64,000 nucleotides of DNA, taken from NCBI GenBank assembly GCA_023101725.1, contig JALJCO010012876.1:186001-250000 (forward strand), given 5' to 3'. Positions within the stretch are counted from its first letter, which is position 1. Each line of letters starts with the position of its first letter. A program made the position numbers and the translations under genes. Below the pieces are notes generated by a model, which worked only from the letters and a program-made list of their open reading frames with translations, did not search any database and was not told the DNA's origin. Origin of the DNA: Atherinomorus stipes (Eukaryota > Chordata > Actinopteri > Atheriniformes > Atherinidae). Below, one piece after another: positions 1 through 25,400 of this stretch.

Positions 1-1221
1 AATTTTGTTCACATTAACTAGTTTATTTTTGTATGCTAATGTCAGCTAATATTTTAGGTGGCATTGTGGGGATAACCGAAGAGACAGTTAGCCACAGCAC
101 TTTTCAGAATTAATGTTGGGATTATTGGATTTTTCCCTAAAAGATCATCCTCTCTCTCCATTTACATGTGAAAAATTGTTGTTTTCTTTTTAGTTACCCT
201 GCACAACATTGGAAACAAATATTTGTTTGTCATGCTTCATGTCCAGCAAGTTATTTTCTGTTCTGTATGCCAGTTTTCAACCAACTTTAGTGACTTACAG
301 TATTTAGCAATCAAAATTGGCTATCATTTCATTCCGATATGGAGGAGACTAAAAAAGAGAAAAAAGAATGCATGTGTTGGATTTGCTAATAGGCAACTTC
401 AGTCTTTGAAAGCTATATTTCTGCTGGTTTTAGATGCTTCCCTAACACACCTGATTCAAATTAAATGGATCCAACACCTTCTCAAGCTCTGCTCAGTAAC
501 TCATTATTTTGAACGGGGTGTGCTGAAACAGGGAGAAATCTAAAACTTGCAGAACTCTCAAGGACCGGAGTTGCATACTTCTGATTTAAACAGAAACAGG
601 ACTGTAAGTTCAGTCAGGTGTGCAGTATCTGATGAAATAGTAAATACGCCAGTCCTTGCCAAGCTGTTTAACTTTTAAAGAAGTTAACATGTCAGTGGTT
701 TTTTACTGGTTGTAACACTTACTGTATAGCATCATGATTTATTTTTTCGATGCAAAACAACAAAAACTGAACTAATTTATTTACGTTACACAAAGTTCCC
801 AGGTCTAGGTCAGTACAACGCCATCACGGACCATGGTGTCCAAGTCTGCCTCTCACACAGTATCAGTGCATTACTAACGGTTGCATTCATCACAAGAGCA
901 GATTGCCTGTTTTCGGTGTGTCTTTGATTGTCCAGCTTTAATTTAGTTTATTAAGATTCCCATTAGCTTTTGCAAAGCGGCATCTGTTCTTTCTGGGGTC
1001 TTCAAATTTTTATTAGTGACAATACATAAAAATACATAATACTATACAACACATACAATTCATGAACACAAACTCATACAGCACATACAAAAAACAAATA
1101 CAGTATGATACCGAGATATACATACTATAACCACAGGTGTGTGAGTAGCTCAGAACTTGGTGCAAATTTGTTTGACTTGCACCTACTTTTTCTTTTCAAC
1201 ACACATTTCTTTCTCCTCCAG
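1..1221 (+). other. rxrg intron upstream of the first visible exon
   Basis: This AT-rich stretch ends in a good splice acceptor (pyrimidine-rich tract, then CAG at 1219-1221). I see no upstream rxrg coding exon in it, so the N-terminal exon or exons and the promoter probably lie left of the window. The 106-codon open frame near 223-543 resembles no family I know and looks like chance. Confidence 0.6.
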
Positions 1222-13673
<12,452 letters not shown>

Positions 13674-14027
13674 CACCTGTCCTCCCCACCCCCCTGTATA
13701 TATTCCCATGTTATGAGCGATAAAATGGAATTACAGTAAAAAAAGAAAAGAGACTTGATTGAAACTGTAAAACAGCATATTTTGTACCAAGCAAAAAATA
13801 TATATAATTAAAAAAGTGTTTTGTGTTTGTGGGGAGAGTACACTGTCAAAACGAATTCTTATAGACTTGTTAACAGATTTTGTAAATAGTTAATTTCAGG
13901 TTTTCGTTTTAAAAGCAGCCCAATGCAATTTAAAAAGGAATCATATTTTATTCAAAAAGGACTTGTATAGAGACAGATACTGTACAATCCTTGCATTTCT
14001 TAAAAACACATTTACGAATTCTTACAG

Positions 14028-14033
14028 AATAAA
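14028..14033 (+). terminator. rxrg: rxrg polyadenylation signal
   Basis: This is a canonical AATAAA, 355 bases after the rxrg stop codon. A TG/T-rich stretch (TAAGTGTGTTTGTTTTAT) follows, as expected of a cleavage/polyadenylation region, so the 3' UTR would run from 13674 to about 14050. Confidence 0.75.
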
Positions 14034-15234
14034 GTTATTTAAAATGTAAGTGTGTTTGTTTTATCATTTGATTGATAGACTTTGATTGTTGAAAACCAAC
14101 TGACTGTTGTTCCCTCCTGGCATTTCCACCTCTTGTCCAGCAGATGGCGACAGCAGAGCATCACTGATAGAAAGATGCTTCATCACCACATTGATCCAGT
14201 TGTTCCATCACTGATCCTCTAACACGCCACAAAGAAGTTTTTTTTTTTAAATAAAACTGGCAGTGATGTTAAAGAGGAAAAGAAGGAAAAACAGCCACAT
14301 ATTACGTACCACCACAACTTCAGTGTACATCAGCCTGGATTATACAAATCCAGTTTCTATCAGAAGAACAGAATATCACTCCTCCAAAAGATACTCCCTT
14401 TTGTGTTTTGATGAGCTCACATAGCTCTCACCCCTATTAAATCATGTGTGTTGGAGCAGGGAGACAGAAAACCTGCAGGCTTGTGGCCCTGAAGGACTGG
14501 AGCTGGACACCCCTGAATTAAACTATTCATTGACCCTTTATGCCCTTTGGATATGGGTACTCTGAAATACTCTACAAAGGTATTTCAGGATAACTTTGTA
14601 ACGATATGCAGTGAGCTTTCCTTGGAAGTGGACAAGTGGACCCAAGTAATGTGACCATGTCCCCTCCTTTCATGTTTCCCTTGAATGTGACAAATAAATG
14701 CTTATCAGCCATGAAATTAGGTGAAATGAGCAGCATTGATCAACCTTTTAAAATGCAATATGCTGCTAGGAGACCCTGGCTCTGAACATTTGAAACATTT
14801 TTGACATTTTTGCAGACCAAACATGGCAACAGCATTTCCGTGGCAACAGTTACCCCACATAGGACAACACCCCATGTACACTGCAAAAAACATCAGGAAT
14901 GGTTTGAGGAACAAGGCAAATAATAATCAGAAGAGATGCCTCTCCAATACATACTGCTATATCGCTACCATAATTTGATCCAGCAGCTACACAGTGCAGC
15001 CATAACAACCCCACACAGCGAGCTAAAAGATCTGTGGCCATCATCCTGGATACAGGAACTACAGAGCACCCCCAGTGGCTCTGTGTCAGGTCAGTGCTGT
15101 TCTGGCTGGATTTGAGTAGCATTGATTGTGGTTAAAATATTTTGGAAATTATTGCACTGGAATGAATAAATATTAGACTGCAGCACCAGAAATGTTGCTA
15201 CATTAGAATCAACATATGTCACATATTAATATGG

Positions 15235-15395
15235 GTGTACCACTGTGGACCCCTGAGCAAGGTCCTTAACCCCCCACCAACTGCTCCCCGGGCGCTTTAA
15301 GTAGCAGCCCACTCTCTGATACTCACAGTACAGAGATGGGTGAAAAGCAGAGCCCTAATTTCCCCACGGGGATCATACAAGTATAACAAAAAAAT
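15235..15395 (+). repeat. SINE-like tail
   Basis: The stretch contains CCCTGAGCAAGGTCCTTAAC, then a CTGCTCCCCGGGCGCT-type motif and a tail near CCCCACGGGGATCATACAAG. These are typical of fish SINE/LINE-derived tails. A (GA)n tract begins shortly downstream. Family assignment is from memory of such motifs only. Confidence 0.5.
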
Positions 15396-15407
15396 ATATA
15401 TATGTAT

Positions 15408-15411
<4 letters not shown>

Positions 15412-15450
<39 letters not shown>
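15412..15450. repeat. (GA)n microsatellite
   Basis: An uninterrupted GA dinucleotide run of about 19 units lies between rxrg and the LMX1A-type gene. Confidence 0.95.
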
Positions 15451-15454
<4 letters not shown>

Positions 15455-16001
15455 CGGGTGGGGGTGTTAATTACAGTTTTTGTATATGTAGGCTATATGT
15501 AGTACTTTAATATAGGGTTAATGTCTGAGAGCTTAATTTTAAATTTATGTTTCAACATTCTCTTTCTAATCACAATTTAGAGGTTATTTTGCCAAGCTAT
15601 GTTTCATTATTAGAAACCCAAGAATTTACTTCTTAAATTATAAATAATCTAAACTACTTAATTTACCCCAAATTAACCACGAAATATTGCAAACACTCAT
15701 TTAAATCTTTAAAAATCTGAAAACATTTTATTTTTATTATGCACATCTCGTCTTTATAGCTGCTCAGAAAAAAACTTTATCATTCATAAATAATGAACAA
15801 AAACAGAGATATAACTGGAGTTAAATCGGATCAATAAAACAAGAGAAGAAACAATAGCTGAGAGGTGAATCTGTCTAAAACTATAAACTTTTAACCTTCC
15901 TTTCACCTCGTGAGCGTTGAAAAATGCGCGTGCGGTTGCCTTTGTGGCATTCGGCGTGGAGAGAGACAAACAGGCAGAACCTTGGAGGGGGAGAGAAAGA
16001 G

Positions 16002-16010
16002 TGTGTGTGT

Positions 16011-16061
<51 letters not shown>
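16002..16061. repeat. (GT)n tract followed by a 37-base G homopolymer
   Basis: A GT dinucleotide run passes directly into an uninterrupted G run (about 16025-16061). It ends about 360 bases before the LMX1A-type start codon, so it may lie in or beside the promoter. Such a tract can form G-quadruplex or triplex DNA and is also a common site of assembly error. Confidence 0.9.
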
Positions 16062-16064
<3 letters not shown>

Positions 16065-16099
16065 GACTGAGAGAGAGGTAAGTTGCACCTGCACATGCT

Positions 16100-16306
16100 T
16101 GGAAGTCTCCCTCCGTTCCGTTCAGTCTTAACAGGATAATTGATCGGCAGCCTGTTTGCTGAGCGCGTGCGGACTCGGAGAGGACGTCCGAAGCGCGAGG
16201 ACAAACTTGGATGCGCTACTGTGCTCCCAGCAGCAACTTTTGCAGCAGGTCTTTGAGCGTCGGAGATGTTGTGAGAAGAATAATCAGAGCAGTTTTCTGT
16301 TGGACC
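16100..16306 (+). other. Possible non-coding first exon of the LMX1A-type gene
   Basis: This is a CG-containing stretch without a sensible start codon. It ends GGACCG followed by GTGAGA, a good splice donor at 16307. A TTTTGCAG acceptor at about 16403 leads into the exon with the start codon. A spliced 5' UTR is therefore plausible. The 5' boundary is a guess and no TATA box was identified. Confidence 0.35.
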
Positions 16307-16423
16307 GGTGAGACTTTCAGCAGCTTTCATTTCATCATCAGTTTAAAAAGTTGATTTAAAAATATTTTCTGTACATTAACTTTTGGTTAAAATATGTTTT
16401 GCAGTTTTCTTAAGAAAGTTGCG

Positions 16424-19400
16424 ATGGATATTCCGCCTACATCTTTGGGTGAGTGAAAACGCACGACTGCTTTTAATATTGTATAGCCTAACTTTCTTTT
16501 GGCTAAATTTCAATTGAGGCATTTGATTTCTAGCATTAGGCTACTTTTTGAAAGAAAGAACTCGTTGACCTTTTGCTTTCATTTATTTATTTATTAAGAT
16601 TATTATTATTTTTTATATAAAACAGTTTATCCAAAATCCGCTCAGACTAAAGAAAAATATTCGCATTTCAAAGTATTCGCCAAAGCTTACTTCAGTTTCA
16701 CCACTTAGCTCCAGCAAGAGCCAAATTTGCTGTAATTTCAGCTGCACCCTCATGATGCTGAAAACGATGCTCATTAAAGGATTTGTCCACTTTGCAGATG
16801 TGGACGGGAGCGCGGTGTGTGCCGGATGCCACCGGCCGATCAGAGACAGATTCCTGCTCAGAGTCAATGACGGCCTCTGGCATGAGGTGTGTGTGCGGTG
16901 CGCGGCGTGCGGGGACGCGCTCAGGAACTCCTGCTTCCTGCGGGACCGCAAACTTTACTGCAAGCGGGACTATGCTGAGTGAGTGCACGTGTTTAACTGC
17001 TTGATATTGTGGAGGGAGCAATTTAACTATTTTTAATGATTTTTTAAAAAAAAGGTCGCCATTTTTAACAAGAGTTATTGACCAGAAGTTAATACACACC
17101 AGCTTGAAAAAATAAGTTGAGGGTTACTGGTAGCCAAATACAATTACCAGTTATAGTACAATACAGTAACTTCTTTTATGTTAGGACCATGTTACAGGCA
17201 GTTAAATGTAACTTACTTTTAATTTAGTTTTCTTTTCAATTTTTCTTTTCCTCCTTTTTTTTTTCTTTTTGGCCTGATGACAAAAAAATATTTGTGCATC
17301 ATTAATCCAGTTTTTACAACAGAACCCTTGTTCAAATCTGACCTTGACCAAGAATGTGTGTGAGTGTGTGTGTTTGTGTGTGTCAGAGAAAGTCAAAGAA
17401 GTACACATAGATATTTGTTTATGGCAATGAACAGTAGCTAAATGTATCTCTGTTTATAAAATTCCTCCAGGTGCATTTTAGGTGAGTTGTACGTTTACCA
17501 TATGAGTTTACATTGTGCACTGGAGAGGTGGCACAGTGCATTAAGAGAACAAGGTGACTGAAGGAGGAAGGGGCGGTGAAGAAGCTGGAATATAAAAAAG
17601 CTATTGTGTAGTGTACATCTGTACAGCCACACACCACGTGTACAATAACGCGGTCACACCTTCACGCGCAACCAGGGGTAGAGCTCAACTGACACATTGT
17701 CAAAATGTGTTAAAATGCTGAGGCCCATTGGCGTGGCAACTGCAAGCTGGGGACAACATATGGTGTCCCCCTCATGCCCACCCCAAACTAAAAAAAAAAA
17801 AAAAGAACAACAACAGCAAAAGAAAACTCAACATTGCCTGGCTCTCTCCTATTTGGCTACTCCCTCATCCTCAGTTTCATCTACACAAGAGCCAAGATAA
17901 GATCCACACACCCTAAAAGGTAACAGCTCACATTATTTCTGAACAATTTAGTGATGGTTGTTCTGCCAAGCAGGCAGGGAATCATACCCCTTACAAAAAG
18001 TGTTATATGGAATGCCCAAGTATCCTAAATTTAAATATTCACAAATGCAATGCAAATTTTTAGGTAGAGTTTTTTTTCATTATTATTATTATTATTGTTG
18101 TTTTAGAAGAAAACAGAAATCTGAGTTGATAATAGTCAAAGGGTGAATTCCTGGAGTGTGATCATTGTAGATAACAGCACTATCTGGGTCAAAGGAAGGA
18201 GCAAAGAGCAGGACTGAGAGGTAATTAGGAGAATAGAGCCATATGTCAGAAGGTCTGGTGAATCCATACTAAAGAGACACTGAGGATGGTGTGAACTTAT
18301 TTTGGGGGACAGTGCGCTCCATGAGCCCTGGCGTTACGTGCAGTGGCATCTGGAAAGCTCTTCTCACAGCAGCCCCTGTGTTGAGCAATGGGACAACGCC
18401 CAGCCGACCGTGAGATATCTGACCTGACCAATTAGCAGGAGGCCTGGTGCCAAGGCTCCTCCTCTGAGCCTCCCCATTTTCCCCGTCTTCCCTTCCCCCC
18501 GCTGTCCCTGTCTGGGTGGGTTCTGACACCCCAAACAAACACCGGCATCACTTTTGTTTTAAATCTGTGCCAGGATATTTTTCTCACCAAACAAACTGTG
18601 CCCAGCCCCGCCTCCACACCCTTCTTTTCATGCAGAACTTGTGTGATTATTCCATACTGTGACAACATTTGTCTCTTACCACACGCTGTATCGTCTGTCT
18701 GGATCGCGCCTTGTTTTTACCTTTGCTTGTGTGGTCGAGTGCCAGCCAGACCACCGGGTTTGGCCTCCTCACAGAGCTACGAGACAACAATGCCAGCTTT
18801 TTCTGCCATCAAAGCTTTCGAGTGCTGGATGCTTGTATGAGAAGCTCGAAAAAGGAATGGAGTTAATACTGTTATTGTTTACTAATTACACCACACACTT
18901 TGTTGAAATCATACATAACTTGATGCCAGGCCCAGAATAAGTAGATATGGTTCATTTAAAATGCCACAAAAACTTAAATGAATTAAAATGGAATTAAACT
19001 ATTAAAAACAAAAACTTGAATTTAACAGACCGCAAACATTGCTTAAAACCTGCTGGGGCATCTAAAATCTAAACATTTTGAATAATTTATGGAATGCCCA
19101 AGTTTTCCATATGATAAATAAATATTGCCCTTACTATTGAGAGCAGGAAATTTGCTGACAATACCCAAATATTCCGCAATAATTACTGAACCTGAACACC
19201 AGAAAGTTAAATCATCTTGTTTGCTGCTGTAGGTAAAACGGTTTATAACGAAGGCTTTAGTATGTCCAGGTCTGACAACACTTTACAAATAGTTAATACA
19301 CACTGTATTAAAAGACAACAGGATGACATTACAAAGAGAAAAATGTTGGCAAATGAGTTCTAATGATTTCCTTTTCTTTTCTGATCTCATGTCACAGTCT

Positions 19401-22400
19401 GTTGTGATAAATTCATTTTTTTGTCAGATGAATTTATTCATCTCTGTTTGACTTCAAAACTTTCACATTGAAATGAACCTTAAAGCTGAGTGATGTTTAT
19501 GTTCTTTGAGGACAAATTAAATGTGTTTTTACAAAAAATGAACTAACTTCCCCGAGGTGCAAGTTTTGGTGGGATGTATTTTTTCTAAGTCTGGTAACCT
19601 ATAAGAACCTAATGAAATGACTAAATTGACTAAATGACTGAAACATTAGTATCCACAGCCTGGCTGGATTTTCTGGACTATCCTGGCGATGTTTTAAACA
19701 GCTCACTCCTTTTAATTTTTTTTAAATGGCTTTATCCAAGTTATCATATATTTTTATCTGACAGGTGACTCCATTGATTAGAAGAAAATGACAAACATCC
19801 CAACTTTAAATGCTTACAGGCACCCGAACAGCCTGTTTTTGTATTTTCATGCAAACACTAAGTCCAGAATTTAACCAAACCTGCGCACTAGTGGGTACAG
19901 TACATGAACCCACTAGAACCCATAAATGGTTGATAATAAATTGGGAGTGAGAGATAAGTGTACTTTTTTGGGCTTGTGAAACCAGAGAAAGTTTGAGAAC
20001 CTGGATAGATGTAGATAAACATCTCCGTATTCGTGTGACCTTTATCAGCCAAACTGTAATATAATTGAATAAACCAGATTCCTGTCAGATAATGAGATGT
20101 TCAGGGTTGGTTGGACTGTCAGTAGATTTAGATTGGCTAAACGGTTCAGTGGGTAGGTGGGCCGGACAGCAGATTGGCCATCAGATAAGTGGGGTGACAA
20201 GCAGTGCATTTGACCCTAAGATGTGTATTTGATATGCGGCTTCTGTTGGAGAGTGTGTTTGGTACAGGATCCAGGTTAACCTGATCCAGAAACAGGATCT
20301 GTTTCTCTGCTTGCCCTCCAGACCAGCAGTCTGTTCTGTTTGCCTGACTGCCAAAGGTCAGCTCTGAAGTCAGGGCAAGAACAATGAGAGAGGAGGGCTG
20401 TGAGGGAAAGTGTTGGCATGCATGGGTCAACATTTCTGCTAAACAGTCAACTTATCAGTGCATCCACCTCAAGAGTTCACTATGTGGATGTGAAGGAGTG
20501 CAAGATTTTGCTGACTTATTTCTCTGCAATAATCCTGTCGCTAATTGCCATGTCTAAATCCAGCATGACTGAGTGTTCCCGCTCTCCTTGCAGAGCCACT
20601 GAGCCAATCATGTGAACGGAAACTCTGAAATATTAAACACTTTGAGCTGCTCCATAAGTATTGGAGGTACTCTTACCTTTGCATTAACGACTCTTAGGAG
20701 AACTGGGGCTAATAAGGCGAACTGGACAACGAGCGTAATGGAACAACACTTCTCGAAACACGAATGATCTCAAAACACTAATGCTCATAGTTTACTTTCA
20801 GCTGACATCTAGTATTAGCTTCACTCGGAGACATCGAATAAAGCACTTTGCTGTGTCACAGAGTCATGTAGATATTCTTCAGCCACACTTTCTCTGAAAT
20901 ATTTGGGTGATGCATCTTGTGTTGCCACAGGAATGAGCACACCACTGCCGGCATGCTGGCCATATTGACGCACATACCGCTGAGGCTGCGGGGCAGACGA
21001 CTCTGATGGGTCAAACTGCCCGACTGGCCCTCGTGAGATTCTGGGAATGGGCTTTACCGTTTCCATAGTGACTTTGGAGCAACAGTAAGAGGTCTTTGCA
21101 ATGTTTGGCTTTAGGATGTTGCACCTCCAGACGTCTTGACAGGAACCTCTCAACAGGGGTGTTTTCTTTATGTTTTGTTTGAACTTTGTTTGTTTGTAAA
21201 TATTGTGCAAAATTTCTGTTTGAACTGTTTCCAAAGGGAAGTAAAATTTTATTTTTGGTTTATTTGAAGGAAGCTACTTTGTCTTAATTACTTATTGAAC
21301 CTAAAGTTTTTAAAATGGTCTCTTTTTGTGAGATATAACTAATGTTTTTAGGGATGGTGGAATGCTTAAAAACTAACATTACTCACAGTGGCACTGAAAG
21401 ATAAAGGAAAAAAATACACATGACATTCATAAGTGAAAAAGATGCAGATCTTAAGCTGCATTTATTTATTTTTTTCTCCCAGATGAAACTCACATTGAGG
21501 TCATGGCAGGGGTTATCCTAATTTTTCTGTAATTGTAAGGAGTATTTTTAGTGGAAACAAAAAAGGGGAAAAGCTGTCAGTTTCTCATGCCTCTGTGTTG
21601 ACTGTCCTGGTGACCCAGTCAGACCTGGAGGCAAACAGCATCTCCAGAATGATGACGCATCATCCTGCGTGACAGACCCAAAATGCAGTGGTGCCAGCCA
21701 GCGGACAATGGTCCTGCTGCTTGGGGGCCGGCTCTGTCTTTGTCCCACTCTGGTTAAGCAGACTTAAGGATAATTCCACGGATAATTCCTGGGACCAGTG
21801 GCTCAGTCTCTCCCACCAGGAGATCTGATTCCCCCCCTCTGCCTGGAGCCATGGCCTGCCGGGAGCCTTTCTCTTGCATCCCCAGGAGCGCGGCCTCGGA
21901 CACGGCAGTCGGAGCCACGGCAACAGTCTCTGGGACTAAGCCCACCAGTCCTGGTTGCCAGGCGCTAAGATACACACCCGACGTGCTAAGGGTATGCGCC
22001 TGAGTGGTCTGGGCTGAAGGAGGAGGAGGTGGAAAGGGGAGAAGTCAGACTGGCACTTGTTTTGAGTGACAGCTCGACTCAGCAACATTCCCTATGTCTA
22101 CTAAACATATTTTTTTCTTCTGAAGTTTAGTTTGACAAAGGTGTATGGGGTCCTCTTCTATCTAAACCAAACAAAAGCTTTACTCAGTTATTAACTAAGT
22201 TCTCACAAAATCTTTGTTTATGCCCGCCCTTCCCTGTAGTCTGTTTGCCGTGCGTTGTGGGGGCTGTGCAGAGGCCATCTCTCCTGCGGAGCTGGTGATG
22301 CGTGCAGGGGCTGCCGTGTTCCACCTACGCTGCTTCACCTGCAGTGTTTGTTCCTGCCGCCTGCAGACCGGAGATCGTTGCGTCCTCAGGGAGGGACAGC

Positions 22401-25400
22401 TGCTGTGTGCTAGAGAGGACTACCACCAGTGTCTGACCAGTCCTGTATCTTCTGACACAGGTACTCTATGTCTATGATTTGCTTTTTGTCTCTGGTTGTT
22501 AATTATTAATGTGTTCTTTGACAGTTATAAAAGGTTAGTTCAATGTTTTTGTATAAGGTTTTACAGTAAGTGCATTACATAAAGATGATGCCAACTGTGA
22601 AAGTCTGAGTTTGAGGAAACAGATAACAGGGTTGCTAGAAAATGAGAATAAAAATATTATATCTAGGAATACTTAACACATGCATGACAGATAGTAATCT
22701 AATGCCTGTCTTATTGCAGGGTATCTCATAGATTCCTATTGGCCTCTATTAACAAACCATCAAATCAATAGTAACTTTTTGTGTCTAGTTTCTTCTCAAT
22801 AGATCAGTTTAAGAATGTTAAATACTGTAAAAGTTACTTTACAAATCATTCAGACATTCATATGTAATTAAATTTGCAGCATGTCATCGTGTCTTTTCTT
22901 TTTTTAAGTTTACTTATGAAGTGTATTATGCGATATTACATCTAATAGTTTGAAGTAAAGTTTGACTGAAATCCATATGCAAGTGCATTTATTAGGGATG
23001 CACGATATTGAAATTTTGGCCGATATCCAATATGCCGATATTCTAAAACCCATGTGCCCGATGACCGATATCGACACCGATATTAAAGCTGAAAAATAAA
23101 TAATGTAATATTCATTCCTTGTGCAAAATTAGAAAAATACCTCAACTTGTGTTATGTAGAACAAGTCAAACTTAATGACAGTTGTTCAAACAAAACGAAT
23201 TGGATATGTGTGTTATTTCCTAGAAACACCTGGATTTTCTTCTCCCTAAGAAAAAAAACACGGGATATTTGGTAGGGGTGGGAAAAAATATTGATAAACT
23301 GAAATATGGCAATATCTTCATATGCTAATATCATATCAATATTTAAGAATGCTGTATCGATCTATTTTACTTATGAAATCTCACGAGATTTGTCGTTCTG
23401 TTACGAAATCTCGCAGGTTTTCATGAAATCTCGTGAAATTTCGTAGGTAAAATAGATTAATATCGCGTTTTCAATATGAAATCCGCATATGAAAATATTG
23501 CGATATTTTAGTGTATCGATATTTTTTTTCCAGCCTTAATATTTGGTTACTTATACAAATGACCGTGTATGAACTCTTCTGTTCTGTTCACACAGAACAT
23601 CCTAAAAGAAACTGTCTCTAGAAGTTTTAAAGTCTGTAAAAAAGATGTTTTTGAAGAAGAAGTTTTTTTGGGTTTTTTTTAGACTTTGAAACATCGGTTA
23701 AATAACGGTGAGGTTGCCGATGTCCGATACTCAGTATTAAGGCCGATATAGGCCGATACTGATGGGGGTGGATTGTATCGTGCATCACTAGCATTTATGT
23801 ATGAGGTATTTTTCATATTACATTAATTACAGTATGTTTTTATACCTTAATTATTTCTAGTAATGAGTGGCAGAAAGTCATGACTGTCAAAAAAAAAAAA
23901 AAAAAAAAAAAAAAAGAAAGTCATGACCAATGATGCGCAAATCCACACATCAAACCAAATCATGAAGTGTAATGTCCAGCAGAGCTCTGATGCAAAGCAG
24001 TGTGTCTACTGTGTCAGCAACAAAGCATGACCAACTGCTGGTTCAGATCAAAACTGGATCAAAATTTCAATGTTGTGTCACTTTAGGTTGTAAAAAATGG
24101 TAAACTTTAGCACGATGAATTTTCCTATGCTGGAAATGTGTTTCTATGCATTTGTCTTCATCTTGGTACACATGCTTTTCAAACCATTTCTACTTGCCAG
24201 GTAAAAGTGACGATGATGAAGAGGAAGAGGAGAATTCTGGGAGGGCATCAGGCAGGCGTGGTAGAACAAATGATCTGGAGAGCAAACGTCCCAAGAGGCC
24301 TCGCACTATTCTGACCACTCAGCAAAGACGCACGTTTAAAGCATCCTTTGAGGTCTCATCCAAACCATGCCGAAAGGTAGAGACTGGCTGTTTTTGCATG
24401 TAGTGGATGGACGCTGGACAAACAGCTTAATTCCTTTTTTTTCCCCTCCATTGTAGCTTCTATCTCACATATAGCATGAAACAGGCTATTTATTGCATGC
24501 TTTTTTTTTTTTTTTTTTTTCAGAGATACAGAAGTTTTCTGTCTGCATTCTTATTGTACCACCTCATTTAAAACTGCAAATTTATTTATAGAATGTTTCT
24601 GCCTTTAAAATTCTCACAAAATACCTTCAAAAATTTCTATTATTTAGATTAAATAATAATAGATTTAACATTTTGTATTATCTAAAACATATAACCACGA
24701 AAACTATTGTGAACAATTTTTAAACAAAACATCTTATTTCAAGTCAGCCCAGAAGCCAGATAAGATTGAATATAAATACTAAAAAATGTGCTGTTAGTGA
24801 GTATATGTGGGGATAACCTCTAGATGACATTGGTCAGCTCCTTATAAAGAATCTGACTTTAACAATCCAAATTCAAGTGTAATCTGTTCTTACAATCTTG
24901 ATATTCTTTTTTGAGGCAGATTGGGGACATGATATCGATTTCATAACCTTCAAATGACTGTTTTCTCTTTCAATTCTCCTTTTCTTTAAACCCTGCCTTT
25001 CTCCTTTCTCTCCTCAATCTTAATCCAAGGTAAGAGAGACCTTGGCAGCAGAGACTGGTCTGAGTGTTCGGGTTGTGCAGGTCTGGTTCCAGAACCAAAG
25101 AGCCAAGGTAATGCACATTACACACATACATACACGCATGCACACACACTCGCCCATCCACTAGCACACACACGCAGTCACATGCTCAGCTAATAAAAAT
25201 CAGTCTTTCTACACCGTGTTTGTAAGCCAGAATGGAAATCAGCCTGGCTATCTCCTCATACAGGAAGCTGATGACATCTCACAGAAAGATCACTGTAGAT
25301 TAAACCCAATATTTCCTCACAAAGTGGGCTCATGTGTGGTTTCCCTCCCTCACTGACAGATGCCCTTTACCTTACTGTTGATACTTTGCAATTGAGTGAA

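Noticed and set aside
15881..16330. 149-codon minus-strand frame with a polyproline and His-Thr repeat
   Set aside because: It is the translation of the (GT)n/G37 tract and the LMX1A-type 5' region on the opposite strand; no family resemblance.
16698..17099. 133-codon minus-strand frame
   Set aside because: Antisense shadow of the LIM1 exon, which has the real zinc-binding pattern on the plus strand.
20821..21234. 137-codon minus-strand frame in an LMX1A-type intron
   Set aside because: Protein-like in places but no recognisable domain, start context or splice partners; kept only as an intron remark.
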